DNA of 64,000 nt, taken from contig NZ_CP025030.1 of NCBI RefSeq assembly GCF_002812705.1, positions 1,922,001 through 1,986,000 on the forward strand. Direction: 5' to 3'. The translations under genes were made by a program, and so were the position numbers. Positions 31,258-40,896 of this stretch are shown in pieces. Numbering within the stretch: position 1 is the first letter of the stretch; every line of letters begins with the position of its first letter. The notes beneath the pieces were generated by a model. It was not told the origin of the DNA, did not search any database, and saw only the letters and a program-made list of their open reading frames with translations. Origin of the DNA: Achromobacter spanius (GTDB lineage Bacteria; Pseudomonadota; Gammaproteobacteria; Burkholderiales; Burkholderiaceae_B).

Positions 31258-32028
31258 ATGACCCAACAACTATTCAGTGTTCGAGACAAGATCGTTTTGA
31301 TTACCGGTGCCGCGGGCGGCATTGGCGCCGCGCTCAGCCGGGCATTCGCCCAGGGTGGCGCAACGCTGGTGCTGGCCGACCTGGCGGGGGAAAAGCTGGA
31401 CGCGCTGGCGTCCGAGCTGCGCGCAGCCGGCGTGAAGACCGGCGCCATCGCGCTGCGTGTGCAAGACCGCGAAGCCTGCGCGAACGCCGTGGCCGACGCG
31501 GTTGCCAAGTACGGCGGCATCGATGTGCTGATCAACTGCGCCGGGGTCAATACGCGCATGCGGCCGGAGCTTTACGCCGAAGACGAATGGGACCGCATCG
31601 TCGATATCAATCTGAAGGGCACGTTCAACATGTGCCAGGCGGTGCACCCCACGATGAGCCTGCGTGGCAAGGGCAAGATCATCAACATCGGTTCGATTCT
31701 GGCGCTGGCCTCCAATGCTGTTACGGCGGCGTACTCGGCGAGCAAGGGGGGTGTGTTGCAACTGACGCGGTCGCTGGCCTGCGCCTGGGCCTTGGATGGC
31801 ATCACCGTCAACGTGATCCAGCCCGGCTGGATCGACACCGCTTTGTCGCGTCAGGCGCGCGTGGACATCCCCGGCCACGCAGAGCGCGTGGTCGCCACCA
31901 CGCCGCTGGGCCGTTGGGGCGAGCCGGAAGACCTTATCGGTTCGACCTTGTTCCTGGCAAGTGCCGCGTCCGATTTCGTGACGGGTGCAAGCCTCGTCGT
32001 GGACGGCGGCGTGACCGCCCATATTTGA
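31258..32028 (+). CDS. Short-chain dehydrogenase/reductase, first gene of the E1-E2 set
   Basis: A 256-residue classical SDR: VLITGAAGGIGAALSRAF cofactor motif, the NCAGVN segment, catalytic Ser in INIGSILAL and the YSASK Tyr-Lys pair, with the terminal ASLVVDGG. It likely oxidises a secondary alcohol to a ketone with NAD(P). As first gene after a near-consensus promoter, 61 bases before the fused E1 gene, it probably supplies the keto substrate for the dehydrogenase complex. A second SDR of different sequence lies at 34281. Confidence 0.87.
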   Translation: MTQQLFSVRDKIVLITGAAGGIGAALSRAFAQGGATLVLADLAGEKLDALASELRAAGVKTGAIALRVQDREACANAVADAVAKYGGIDVLINCAGVNTRMRPELYAEDEWDRIVDINLKGTFNMCQAVHPTMSLRGKGKIINIGSILALASNAVTAAYSASKGGVLQLTRSLACAWALDGITVNVIQPGWIDTALSRQARVDIPGHAERVVATTPLGRWGEPEDLIGSTLFLASAASDFVTGASLVVDGGVTAHI

Positions 32029-32089
32029 ATGCGCATTGTTGAACGCAGCCAGCCGGCCCTCGAGAGCCGGCACGGCACAAGGAGGAGAC

Positions 32090-34297
32090 ATGCAACTTGA
32101 GGACATCGGGCAGACGACGCCGGCCCGCACCCTGGTCGTGGAAGAGAGCGACTGGGCGCAATTGACCCGCGCCGACGCCATGCGCCTGACGACGCTGTTC
32201 CTGGCGGCGCGCCGCTTCGAAGAAAAGATTCTGTTGCTGGACAAGCTGAACCTGGTGCACGGGCCCGCGCATTCCAGCATCGGTCAGGAGGGTGGGGCGG
32301 CGGGCTGCATCGCGGCGCTACCGATCGACACGCTGATGAATGGCACGCACCGCGCGCACCACCAATGTGTGGCCAAGGCCGTCAACGCGCTGTATGACGA
32401 GAGCACGGATCCGGTCGCAAGCGGACTGAGCTTGCGCATGCGCCAAGAGATCCAAGGTCTGATGCACGAGATCCTGGGCCTGAAGGACGGCTGGACAGGG
32501 GGACGCGGGGGGTCGATGCATTTGCGCCGCGCCGACCTGGGCATCATGGGCACGAACGCCATTGTGGCGGGCGGAATCCCCATTGCGTGCGGCCACGCAT
32601 TCGCGGAAAAACAGCGCCGATCCGGCAAGCTGATGGTCACCTTCTTTGGCGACGGCGCCGTGCACCAAGGCGCCACCCATGAAGCCATGAACCTGGCGGC
32701 GCTGTACGGCCTGCCCATGATCTTCTTCCTGGAGAACAACAAGTACGCCGTGTCGATGAGCGTGGAGCAATCCACTTTTCAGACCGAGCTGCTGACGCGC
32801 CCGCAGGGCCACGGCATCGCGGCGGTCAAGGTCGACGGCATGAACCCCTATGCCGTCTGGCTCGCCACGCGCTGGGCGCGCGAGCACATCGAACGCGAAG
32901 GCAAGCCGGCGTTTATCCTGGCCGAGGTCTACCGCTATTACCACCAAAGCTCCTCCATTCCCGGCAGCGCATTTGGATACCGCACGCGCGACGAAGAGAA
33001 CGCCTGGAAAGCGCGCGACCCGTGGCTGTTCCTGCAACATGAACTGACCGATCGCGGCATCCTGGGGGCCGATGAGTTGGCCGCCATCGACACGGCGGTG
33101 TCCGATGCCATGGACGCGGCAGCGGCATCCTGCGTGGAGGGCGCGGGTTCGTCGGCGCGCATTCGTCCCGAACTCTGGCCCGAGGCGGCAAGCGTGGACG
33201 CTAACCTGAACAGCGACATGCGGGAATTCGAGGGCGTGCGCTTTGCGGAGTCGGAAGACTACGCCGCCCAGGACATGGAAGACCTTTCCTACATTGAAGC
33301 CATGTCGCGCACGATGGGCGCGCGCATGGCCGAGGACGAACGCATCTATGTCTTTGGCGAAGACGTCGCCAACATGGGCGGCGGTACAGTGGGCGCCACG
33401 CGTGGCCTGACGGAAACCTATGCCGGGCGCCTGGTCAATACGCCCATCACGGAAAACGGCTTTTGCGGCCTGGCCACCGGCGCGGCTCTGTCGGGCTTGA
33501 GGCCCGTGGTCGAGCTGATGTACAGCGATTTCTTCTTGGTGGCGGGCGACCAGTTGCTGAACCAGGCGGGCAAGATCCGCCATCTGTTCAACGGCACGGC
33601 AAGCGTGCCGCTGGTGTTGCGCACGCGCATCCCGGGCGCGGAGGGCTATGGATCGCAGCATTCCATGGATCCGGCCGGGGTGTTTGCGTTGTTCCCCGGA
33701 TGGCGCATCGTGGCGCCGTCCAATGCCTTTGATTACGTGGGCCTGATGAATTCGGCGCTGCGCTGCGAAGATCCGGTGCTGGTGATCGAACCGCAAGAAC
33801 TGCACAAGCGCAAGGCCCCGGTGCCCAAGAACCTGGACTACTACATTCCGATTGGCCGCGCCAAGCGGGTGCAAGAAGGCGAGCAGATTACATTGCTGGC
33901 CACGCTGACGATGGTGGACCGCTGCGTGCAGGTGGCGGCCGAGATGGGCGTGAGCGCCGACATCATCGACCTGCGGACGTTGTCGCAGCGCGACATCGAT
34001 TACGACACCATCGGCGCATCGGTCATGAAGACGGGCCGGGTGGCGATTGTCGAGCAGACCACGCGGGGGGCCAGCCTCGGCGCGCTGATCGCCGATGAGA
34101 TCCAGCGCCGCTACTTCGATTATCTGGATCAGCCCGTGCAACGAGTGACGGGCCGCTGGGCGCCGCCGACGGTGTCGCAGGCCCTGGAGCGCGCGGCGCT
34201 GGCGGGCGAAGACGATATCCGCTCGCGCCTGGGCGCCATGCTGCAAGACAGCGGCCTGATCCCTCAACCAGGAAACGTCCATGCCCTGCGCGCTTGA
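32090..34297 (+). CDS. Thiamine-diphosphate 2-oxoacid dehydrogenase E1, alpha and beta fused
   Basis: A 735-residue fusion. Residues about 25-345 are the E1 alpha subunit with the thiamine diphosphate and Mg binding motif from GDGAVHQGATHEA (about residue 187) to LENNKYAVS (about 217) and the phosphorylation-loop-like GSMHL region. After a linker, residues from about 397 are E1 beta (LSYIEAMSRTMGARMAEDERIYVFGEDVANMGG, then the transketolase C-terminal domain IDLRTLSQRD). AAGGAGGAGACATG marks the start at 32090. It would decarboxylate a 2-oxo acid or cleave an acetoin-like hydroxyketone and pass the acyl group to the E2 at 35727. No E3 gene is nearby. Confidence 0.9.
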   Translation: MQLEDIGQTTPARTLVVEESDWAQLTRADAMRLTTLFLAARRFEEKILLLDKLNLVHGPAHSSIGQEGGAAGCIAALPIDTLMNGTHRAHHQCVAKAVNALYDESTDPVASGLSLRMRQEIQGLMHEILGLKDGWTGGRGGSMHLRRADLGIMGTNAIVAGGIPIACGHAFAEKQRRSGKLMVTFFGDGAVHQGATHEAMNLAALYGLPMIFFLENNKYAVSMSVEQSTFQTELLTRPQGHGIAAVKVDGMNPYAVWLATRWAREHIEREGKPAFILAEVYRYYHQSSSIPGSAFGYRTRDEENAWKARDPWLFLQHELTDRGILGADELAAIDTAVSDAMDAAAASCVEGAGSSARIRPELWPEAASVDANLNSDMREFEGVRFAESEDYAAQDMEDLSYIEAMSRTMGARMAEDERIYVFGEDVANMGGGTVGATRGLTETYAGRLVNTPITENGFCGLATGAALSGLRPVVELMYSDFFLVAGDQLLNQAGKIRHLFNGTASVPLVLRTRIPGAEGYGSQHSMDPAGVFALFPGWRIVAPSNAFDYVGLMNSALRCEDPVLVIEPQELHKRKAPVPKNLDYYIPIGRAKRVQEGEQITLLATLTMVDRCVQVAAEMGVSADIIDLRTLSQRDIDYDTIGASVMKTGRVAIVEQTTRGASLGALIADEIQRRYFDYLDQPVQRVTGRWAPPTVSQALERAALAGEDDIRSRLGAMLQDSGLIPQPGNVHALRA

Positions 34298-35003
34298 AGG
34301 CAAGACCATACTGATCACGGGCGCGGCCGGCGGCATCGGCAGCGCGACCGCGCGCGTGTGCGCCGAGCAGGGCGCGTCGCTCGTGCTGGCGGATCGTGAT
34401 GCCCCGGAGCCCTTGGCGGCGGAACTGCGCGCGCGCAACGTGCCGGCCCGCGCGGTGGCGTTCGACGTGACAGACCGCGCCGCCACCGAGGCCGCCATTG
34501 CCGGCATCGACCGACTGGATGCCCTGGTGGCCAACGCGGGTTACTGCCCCTGGGACGACTGGAATGCCGAGGGCTGGGATCAGGTGTTTCATCAGGTCAT
34601 CGACATCAATCTGCTGGGCGTCATGCACCTGACGCGCGCCGCGCTGGCCAAGATGGCGGGCCAGGGATGCGGGCGCATGGTGCTGGTGTCGTCGGTGGCG
34701 GCGCGCATGGGCGGGCTGGCGGCCAGTCCGCACTACGTGGCGGCCAAGGGGGGCACGCACGCATTCGTGAAATGGCTGGCGCGCAAGGCGGCGGAGTCTG
34801 GCGTAAACGTCAATAGCGTCGCGCCCGGGGCCACCGATACGGGAATGACCCACGGCGCCGCGCTGGATACGAATAAAATTCCCCTGCGACGCATGGCCCA
34901 GCCCCGCGAGATCGCCTTGCCCATCGCCTTTCTATGCTCCGATGGCGCAAGCTACCTATGCGGCGCCACGCTGGACGTGAACGGTGGCGTCTACATGACT
35001 TAG
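34281..35003 (+). CDS. Second short-chain dehydrogenase/reductase of the E1-E2 set
   Basis: A 240-residue SDR: LITGAAGGIGSATARV, VANAGYCPWDDWN, VLVSSVAARMGG and the YVAAK Tyr-Lys pair. It overlaps the E1 gene by 17 bases, so production of the two is coupled. The tail LCGATLDVNGGVYMT is standard. With the SDR at 31258 it might act on the other enantiomer or on a second hydroxyl group of the same substrate. Confidence 0.87.
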   Translation: MPCALEGKTILITGAAGGIGSATARVCAEQGASLVLADRDAPEPLAAELRARNVPARAVAFDVTDRAATEAAIAGIDRLDALVANAGYCPWDDWNAEGWDQVFHQVIDINLLGVMHLTRAALAKMAGQGCGRMVLVSSVAARMGGLAASPHYVAAKGGTHAFVKWLARKAAESGVNVNSVAPGATDTGMTHGAALDTNKIPLRRMAQPREIALPIAFLCSDGASYLCGATLDVNGGVYMT

Positions 35004-35011
35004 GCGTACAC

Positions 35012-35713
35012 ATGGACAACAGCATCCTGGAAGGCCTGCTCAACAAGCAGGAACGCGTAACCGTCGCGGATCAGATCTATCAACGTACGCGGGAGCTCTT
35101 GATGAGCGGGGCCGTGCCGCCCGGCGAAAAGGTCACGCTGCGCGGCCTGGCCGCGGCGCTGAACACCAGCCCGATGCCGGTGCGTGAAGCAGTCAACAAA
35201 CTGGTGGCCGAAGGGGCATTGGAAATGCTGCCTACTCGTGGTGTGCGCGTGCCCAAGCCCAGCCTGCCGAGATTTCGGGAAGTGGTGCGCATCCGCTGCT
35301 GCCTGGAGGGTTTCGCCGCGGCGGAAGCCGTGAAGATCATCAGCGACGAGACCGTGGCGCGCATCGAACACTACGCGCAGGAGTTCGACAAGTTGGGACA
35401 TCAGCGCAAGATCGATACGCTGAAGACGATCCAGGCCAACCGCAATCTGCATTTCACCTTGTACGAAGCGGCATCGATGCCGTTGCTGGTGACGATGATC
35501 GAGAACATCTGGCTGCAGATCGCGCCGCTGTTTTCATTGAGCATGAGCAGCAAGGACCGCAAGTCGGAAAGCTGGGAGTCGTTCAGCCATCACGACAAAC
35601 TGCTGCAAGCGCTGCGCCGCCGCGATGCCGATGGCGCGCGCGACGCGGTGGTGGCGGACATTTCCGATGCGGCTACCTATATCGAGAAGACGGGTAACTT
35701 AAGCCCAACCTAA
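35012..35713 (+). CDS. GntR-family regulator, FCD subfamily, inside the E1-E2 set
   Basis: A 233-residue regulator with a winged helix (PPGEKVTLRGLAAALNTSPMPVREAVNKLVAEGAL) and a helical FCD effector domain (REVVRIRCCLEGFAA, then HFTLYEAASMPLL). It sits between the second SDR (8 bases upstream) and the E2 gene (13 bases downstream), so it is made from the operon it probably controls; the palindrome TGTGATCACA at 31194 is the best candidate site. The likely ligand is a pathway substrate or intermediate. Confidence 0.88.
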   Translation: MDNSILEGLLNKQERVTVADQIYQRTRELLMSGAVPPGEKVTLRGLAAALNTSPMPVREAVNKLVAEGALEMLPTRGVRVPKPSLPRFREVVRIRCCLEGFAAAEAVKIISDETVARIEHYAQEFDKLGHQRKIDTLKTIQANRNLHFTLYEAASMPLLVTMIENIWLQIAPLFSLSMSSKDRKSESWESFSHHDKLLQALRRRDADGARDAVVADISDAATYIEKTGNLSPT

Positions 35714-35726
35714 AAGCGAGTGAGAC

Positions 35727-36980
35727 ATGGATATCGAGGTCGTAATGCCCGCGATTGGCGCGGGCACGACAGAGGGGAAAATCCTCCAGTGGTTGAAGCA
35801 GTCCGGCGATACGGTCAAGGTGGGCGATATCCTGGCCGAAATTGAAACGGACAAGGCGGTCATTGAACTGGAGGCCGTGGACAACGGCGTGCTGGATCGT
35901 ATCCATGTCGAAGCGGGCGACACGGCGGTGCCCGTGGGCGACGTGATTGCAACCTTGATGGCGCAGCCGCGCGCTGAGGCGCAAGCGGAACGGCAAGCCG
36001 AACGACAGGTGGAACGAAACGCGGTAGAAAGCACGCCTGCTGCCCAGGCCGCGGCGGCGGTATCCGCTACCGATGGCGCAGCGGCGGCGCCCTCGCACCG
36101 CTTGTTCGCCAGCCCCTCGGCGCGGCGCCTGGCGCGCTTGATGGGCGTGGATCTGCAGGCTTTGACGGGCAGTGGCCCGAACGGGCGCATCGTGCGTGTG
36201 GATATCGAACACGTCGCGCAAGATCGCACCGCGTCGACCACCAAACTCGCGGCGTCCTCGGACACGGCGGTCGCCACCCATGCCCACGCCGGCAGGCTGA
36301 CGCCCCACACGTCCATGCGCGCCACCATCGCGCGTCGCCTGGTGCAGTCCAAACAGCAGATACCGCACTTCTACCTGACTGTCGATTGCCGCATGGACAC
36401 CATGCTGGCCGCGCGCGAATCGCTGAATCGCAGCGCACAGATCGGCCCCGATCCTATCCGTTATTCCCTGAACGATCTGCTGCTGTTGGCCGTGTCGCGC
36501 GCCGTGGCGAGGGTGCCAGAGATCAACGCCCAATGGACCGACGAGGGCGTGCTGCGCTTGGAGCAGATTGACCTGAGTATTGCCGTTGCGCTGGATACGG
36601 GTTTGATCACGCCGATCTTGCGTGACGCCGGCCGCAAGGGCCTGCACGACATTGCGACGCAAGTACGGCAGTTGACCGAACAGGCGCGGGGCGGCCGCTT
36701 GCGGCCCGAGCAATTCGAAGGCGGCAGCCTGACAGTGTCGAATCTGGGCATGCATGGGGTGCAGTCGTTCGCGGCGATCATCAACCCGCCGCAGGCCGCC
36801 ATTCTGGCGGCGGGCGCAGTAACGCGTCAGCCCGTGGTGGACGGCGACGCTCTAGCCATCGGCCACGTGATGAGCCTGACGCTGTCGGCGGACCATCGCG
36901 TGGTGGACGGCGCGGTGGGGGCGCGGTTCTTGAAGGAAGTCAGGCATTTTCTGGAGCATCCCATCGAATTGATTCTCTAG
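35727..36980 (+). CDS. Dihydrolipoamide acyltransferase (E2)
   Basis: A 417-residue E2: one lipoyl domain (residues 1-78) with the lipoylated lysine in ETDKAVIEL (Lys43), a charged linker, an E3-binding domain at about 124-162 (SPSARRLARLMGVDLQALTG), and the catalytic acyltransferase domain with SLTVSNLGMHGV and DHRVVDG (His390). It takes the acyl group from the E1 at 32090 and makes an acyl-CoA in the cytoplasm. E3 must come from elsewhere in the genome. The family cannot be narrowed to pyruvate, branched-chain or acetoin type from sequence alone. Confidence 0.92.
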   Translation: MDIEVVMPAIGAGTTEGKILQWLKQSGDTVKVGDILAEIETDKAVIELEAVDNGVLDRIHVEAGDTAVPVGDVIATLMAQPRAEAQAERQAERQVERNAVESTPAAQAAAAVSATDGAAAAPSHRLFASPSARRLARLMGVDLQALTGSGPNGRIVRVDIEHVAQDRTASTTKLAASSDTAVATHAHAGRLTPHTSMRATIARRLVQSKQQIPHFYLTVDCRMDTMLAARESLNRSAQIGPDPIRYSLNDLLLLAVSRAVARVPEINAQWTDEGVLRLEQIDLSIAVALDTGLITPILRDAGRKGLHDIATQVRQLTEQARGGRLRPEQFEGGSLTVSNLGMHGVQSFAAIINPPQAAILAAGAVTRQPVVDGDALAIGHVMSLTLSADHRVVDGAVGARFLKEVRHFLEHPIELIL

Positions 36981-37108
36981 CGGGCTGAGTGGAAGCGTGG
37001 TTCCTGGCAGTGTCCACACAGCAGCGCGCAGGGTGGACCGCGAACGGCGACAGACCGATGGCGGCGGCAAGTCGAAGCACCATTACCTAAAAGTCTGGAG
37101 ACAAAACA

Positions 37109-38305
37109 ATGAGCAAGCAGAATCCCCTTTTGCGCCTCGCGTGCACCGCCGCACTGATGGCCGCCGCGCAGGGCGCCTGGGCGCAGAGTGATATCAAGAT
37201 CGGATACAACAGCGACATGTCGGCCAGTGGTTCGGCCGACTTTGGTGTTTCGGCGCTGTCCGGCGCGCGGCAGGCCGCCGAAGAGATCAACGCGGCGGGC
37301 GGCGTATTAGGCAGGAAAATCGTCATTGTGCCGCGCGACGATGTAGGGTCGCCACCCAAGTCCATCCAGAACACCAACGAATTGGTGGACAACGAAAAGG
37401 TTGTCGCGATGTTGGGCGGTGTTAATTCAGGCAACATGCTGGCGTGGCTGCACATCGTGCAGCAGAAGAAGATTCCGACCATTTCGCCGTCGGCCACCGC
37501 CACCGAGATCACCAACCGCTACAGCAAGGAACCGGCCAATTACATCTTCCGCGTGTCGATGCGGGACCTGGACCAGATCACGCTGCTGGCGGCGTATGCT
37601 GCGCACGCCACGAAGAATCAGAAGGTTGCGATCATTGCCGACACAACGGGCTATGGCCAGCAGGGCGCGAAAGACGCCGCCGCCGTGTTGAAGCTGCACG
37701 GCATCACGCCGGTGGCCAACGAAAAGTTCGGTCCGAAGGACACGGACATGAGCTCGCAATTGAACAAGATCAAGGCGACCGGCGCGGACACGCTGATTGT
37801 CTACGCGCTGGCGGATTCCAATGGCCACCTGATGCGCAGCCAGGAGAAGATCGGCTACTTCCCGACCACGTTGGGGTCGTGGTCGAACCTCAGCCCCCCG
37901 TTCCTGCGCATTGCCGGGCCCGAATTGGCCAAGAAGATGATTTTCTCGGCGTCCATCACGGAAGACTCCACGCCGCAGTCCAAGGCGCTGTACGACACCA
38001 TCATGAAGAAAGAGGGCAAGCTGCCTACCTATGTGTTCGCCGCGCACGCCTATGACTCGGTGAAGATCCTGGCGGCGGCCATGACGCAGGCTAAATCCAC
38101 CGATGGCGACAAGGTGCAGCACGCACTCGAAAACCTGGGCAAGGTCGATGGCGTGATCAAGACCTACGCGCCCGCTTTCACCAAGGACAACCACGAAGCT
38201 TTGTCGTACAAGGACTTCCGACTGGTGCGCTGGGTGGACGGCAAGGTGACGTCCGTGGACGACGCCATTACGCAGGCAATCAAGCCCGAAGATCTGAAGC
38301 AATAG
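37109..38305 (+). CDS. Periplasmic receptor of Liv-type importer, first copy
   Basis: A 398-residue Leu/Ile/Val-type receptor with a Sec signal (cleavage near AWAQ) and mature start SDIKIGYNSDMSASGSADFG. It is closely similar over its whole length to the receptor at 42573 (shared blocks include NTNELVDN, FGPKDTDMSSQLNKIKA and HEALS). It follows the E2 gene by 128 bases and converges with the LysR gene. Only one set of permease and ATPase genes (43859-47274) is present, so both receptors probably serve it. Confidence 0.9.
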   Translation: MSKQNPLLRLACTAALMAAAQGAWAQSDIKIGYNSDMSASGSADFGVSALSGARQAAEEINAAGGVLGRKIVIVPRDDVGSPPKSIQNTNELVDNEKVVAMLGGVNSGNMLAWLHIVQQKKIPTISPSATATEITNRYSKEPANYIFRVSMRDLDQITLLAAYAAHATKNQKVAIIADTTGYGQQGAKDAAAVLKLHGITPVANEKFGPKDTDMSSQLNKIKATGADTLIVYALADSNGHLMRSQEKIGYFPTTLGSWSNLSPPFLRIAGPELAKKMIFSASITEDSTPQSKALYDTIMKKEGKLPTYVFAAHAYDSVKILAAAMTQAKSTDGDKVQHALENLGKVDGVIKTYAPAFTKDNHEALSYKDFRLVRWVDGKVTSVDDAITQAIKPEDLKQ

Positions 38306-38322
38306 GCCCCTGTGGGCGGCGG

Positions 38323-39219
38323 TCAGGCCTGGGCCTGGCCGCTGCTCAAGTGGTTGACGAAGAGCTTGGCGGCGGTGGGCAGCGAATCGAATGACCGCAT
38401 GCAGATCTGGATCTTGCGTCGCGCCCACGGCTCGGACAGCGGGATGATGCGTAAGTCGAACATCACCGAGTAACGCCGCGCAATGTCCAGCGGCAGTACG
38501 CCAACGCCCAGCCCGGAATTCACCATGAAGCACAGGGCATCAAAGCCTGTGACCTGCACCTTGAGCCGGATATTGCGCTTTTCGTCGGTGGCGGCATGGG
38601 TGAGGATGCGGTTGATGGCGCTGCCCCGATGCAGTCCGATGAAATCGTGTTCCAGCGCGTCGGCGAAGCGAAAGCCGGGCTTGTCGCGCAGCGGATGGTC
38701 GGCGGGTACGACCAGCGCCAGTGTGTCTTCCCGGTAGGGGCGGATCTCAACGTCGTGGTCTGGCGGGGAACCGGAAAAAATGCCGACGTCGGCCGCGTTT
38801 TCGGCGACCGACTTGATGATGGTGGACGTGATTTTCTCTTCCAGGTCCACCTGCACATTGGGGTAGTCGTTCAGGAACAGCTTGATGTCTTGCGGCAGGA
38901 ATTGCGTAATGGCCGAGATATTGGCATAGACGCGAATGAAGCCGCGCAGGCCGCGCGAGTAGTCACGCATGTGGACGGCGATCTCATCCAGCTCGTGCAG
39001 GGCGCGGCGTGCCATGGTCGATAGGGCGATGCCCGCTGGCGTGGGACGGATGCCCTTGTTGGTGCGGATCAGAAGCCGGATTTTGAGGCTTTGTTCCAGC
39101 TCGCTGATGCGTTTGCTGATGGCCGCCGCGGCGATGTGCTCGTGTTCAGCGGCCGCCGCGATGGTGCCTTGTTCGACCACGCTGATGAAGAGCTTGAGGG
39201 AAGTGGGGTCTAAACGCAT
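38323..39219 (-). CDS. LysR-family regulator between the two halves of the catabolic cluster
   Basis: A 298-residue LysR protein beginning MRLDPTSLKLFISVVEQGTIAAAAEHEHIAAAAISKRI (winged helix) with an effector domain (ADVGIFSGSPPDHDVEIRPY). The ATG at 39219 gives the conserved N-terminus; an upstream in-frame ATG would add 14 residues. It is divergent from the aldehyde dehydrogenase gene, with a 188-base gap, and is likely to control the genes 39408-49428. Confidence 0.9.
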   Translation of the reverse strand: MRLDPTSLKLFISVVEQGTIAAAAEHEHIAAAAISKRISELEQSLKIRLLIRTNKGIRPTPAGIALSTMARRALHELDEIAVHMRDYSRGLRGFIRVYANISAITQFLPQDIKLFLNDYPNVQVDLEEKITSTIIKSVAENAADVGIFSGSPPDHDVEIRPYREDTLALVVPADHPLRDKPGFRFADALEHDFIGLHRGSAINRILTHAATDEKRNIRLKVQVTGFDALCFMVNSGLGVGVLPLDIARRYSVMFDLRIIPLSEPWARRKIQICMRSFDSLPTAAKLFVNHLSSGQAQA

Positions 39220-39407
39220 GAGGCGGGACAGGCATCGAACAGGACGGGCCATTGTAGCCACGCGCGGCTGTTGCCATCGCGTTTGGCGATGGCGGCATCG
39301 TTAATGACTGCTGTTGGGGACGCCAGGGCCAGGGCTATCCTCACGAAAAATAGCGTCGGCGTCCGATGGACGAGCGACGCAAGAATGATGGATGGAGCGA
39401 GAAGACA

Positions 39408-40877
39408 ATGAATCTGCAGAACAGCCAACTGCTGCGGCAGCAGGCGTACATCGGCGGCGCCTGGTGCGATGCCGATAGCGGCGCCACCCTTACCGTGCGC
39501 AACCCGTTTGATGGCCGCGCGCTGGGCACGGTGCCCAACCTGGGCCAGGCCGAGACCGCCCGCGCCATCGCGGCAGCCGATGCCGCGCTGCCTGCCTGGC
39601 GCGCCCTGACCGGTAAGGAGCGTGGCGCGATCCTGCGTCGCTGGCATGGCTTGATCGAAGCCCATTGCGACGATCTGGCGCTGCTGCTGACGCTTGAACA
39701 GGGCAAGCCCCTGGCCGAGGCGCGCGGCGAACTGAACTATGCGCTGTCCTTCGTGGAGTGGTTTTCCGAGGAAGCCAAACGCATCTATGGCGACGTACTG
39801 CCTTCCACGCGTGGCGACCAGCGCATGCTGGCCATCCGCCAACCCGTGGGCGTATGCGCCGCCATCATTGCCTGGAATTTTCCTTCGGCGTTGGTCACGC
39901 GCAAGGTCAGCCCGGCACTGGCTGCGGGCTGCACCGTGGTACTCAAGCCTTCCGAGCTGACGCCATTCACCGCGTTGGCGCTGGCCTGGCTGGGCGAGCA
40001 GGCCGGCATTCCGCCGGGGGTCTTGAATGTGATCATCGGCGATCCGGCGCCCATCGGCACGGAGCTGACGCAGAACCCCACGGTACGCAAGCTGACATTC
40101 ACCGGCTCCACCCAGACCGGCCGCCTGCTGATGCAGCAAAGCGCATCCAACATCAAGAAGCTGTCGCTGGAACTCGGGGGCAATGCGCCGTTCATCGTGT
40201 TCGAAGATGCCGACCTGGACGAAGCCGTGGCCGGACTGATGCTGTCGAAGTTTCGCAATGCCGGACAGACCTGCGTCTGCGCCAATCGCGTCTATGTGCA
40301 CACGCGCATCGCGGACGCCTTCAATGACAAGCTGCTGGCCGAGGTCCGGCGCATGAAGGTGGGCGGCGGGCTGGAAGACGGCGTGACGCAAGGCCCGCTG
40401 ATCGACCAGCGGGCGGTCGACAAGGTGACACGCCTGGTGGCAGACGCCATGGCACACGGCGCGTCGCTGTTGGCGGGCGGCAAGCTGCGCGCGCCAGACA
40501 CTTTGTTGTACGAGCCCACGCTGCTGACGGGCATTACTGACGCCATGGAGCTGGCGCACGAAGAGATCTTCGGTCCGGTGGTGGGCATCAGCACCTTTCA
40601 GAACGAAGCCGCCGTGCTGGCGCGCGCGAATGACAGCACCTCGGGCCTGGCCGCCTATTTCTACACGACCAACCAGGAAAGAATCTGGCGCATGATGGAA
40701 GGGCTGGAATACGGCATCGTGGGCGTGAACACGGGCGCGGTGTCCAATGAGGTCGGCCCGTTTGGCGGCGTCAAGGAATCAGGCGTGGGCCGCGAAGGCT
40801 CCAAGTACGGGATCGAAGAATTCCTCGAAATCAAATACGTCTGCCTGGCCGGCAAGGCGTTCAACGCGCCGCGCTAA
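39408..40877 (+). CDS. Aldehyde dehydrogenase, succinate-semialdehyde type
   Basis: A 489-residue ALDH: FTGSTQTGRLLMQQ cofactor loop, catalytic Glu in LELGGNAPF, catalytic Cys in NAGQTCVCANRVYVH, and ending EIKYVCLAG. It is most like GabD/semialdehyde dehydrogenases, which accept omega-carboxylated aldehydes. The GMC oxidoreductase follows 19 bases later, so the pair can convert a primary alcohol through the aldehyde to an acid. The start at 39408 is used; an open frame reaches 14 codons further back. Confidence 0.9.
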   Translation: MNLQNSQLLRQQAYIGGAWCDADSGATLTVRNPFDGRALGTVPNLGQAETARAIAAADAALPAWRALTGKERGAILRRWHGLIEAHCDDLALLLTLEQGKPLAEARGELNYALSFVEWFSEEAKRIYGDVLPSTRGDQRMLAIRQPVGVCAAIIAWNFPSALVTRKVSPALAAGCTVVLKPSELTPFTALALAWLGEQAGIPPGVLNVIIGDPAPIGTELTQNPTVRKLTFTGSTQTGRLLMQQSASNIKKLSLELGGNAPFIVFEDADLDEAVAGLMLSKFRNAGQTCVCANRVYVHTRIADAFNDKLLAEVRRMKVGGGLEDGVTQGPLIDQRAVDKVTRLVADAMAHGASLLAGGKLRAPDTLLYEPTLLTGITDAMELAHEEIFGPVVGISTFQNEAAVLARANDSTSGLAAYFYTTNQERIWRMMEGLEYGIVGVNTGAVSNEVGPFGGVKESGVGREGSKYGIEEFLEIKYVCLAGKAFNAPR

Positions 40878-40896
40878 CCCTTTCCGGATTCCTGAT

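Noticed and set aside
32318..34534. Long minus-strand open frame opposite the E1 fusion gene
   Set aside because: Composition (Arg/His/Ala/Gly-rich) and lack of motifs mark it as a shadow of the plus-strand coding sequence.
31208..39357. The 12-base word AAAAATAGCGTC occurs at 31208-31219 and at 39346-39357, each between a promoter-like region and a start codon
   Set aside because: Many 12-base words recur by chance in 64 kb, the two copies are not palindromic and no third copy was noticed. It could be a shared leader motif, but the evidence is too thin to call.
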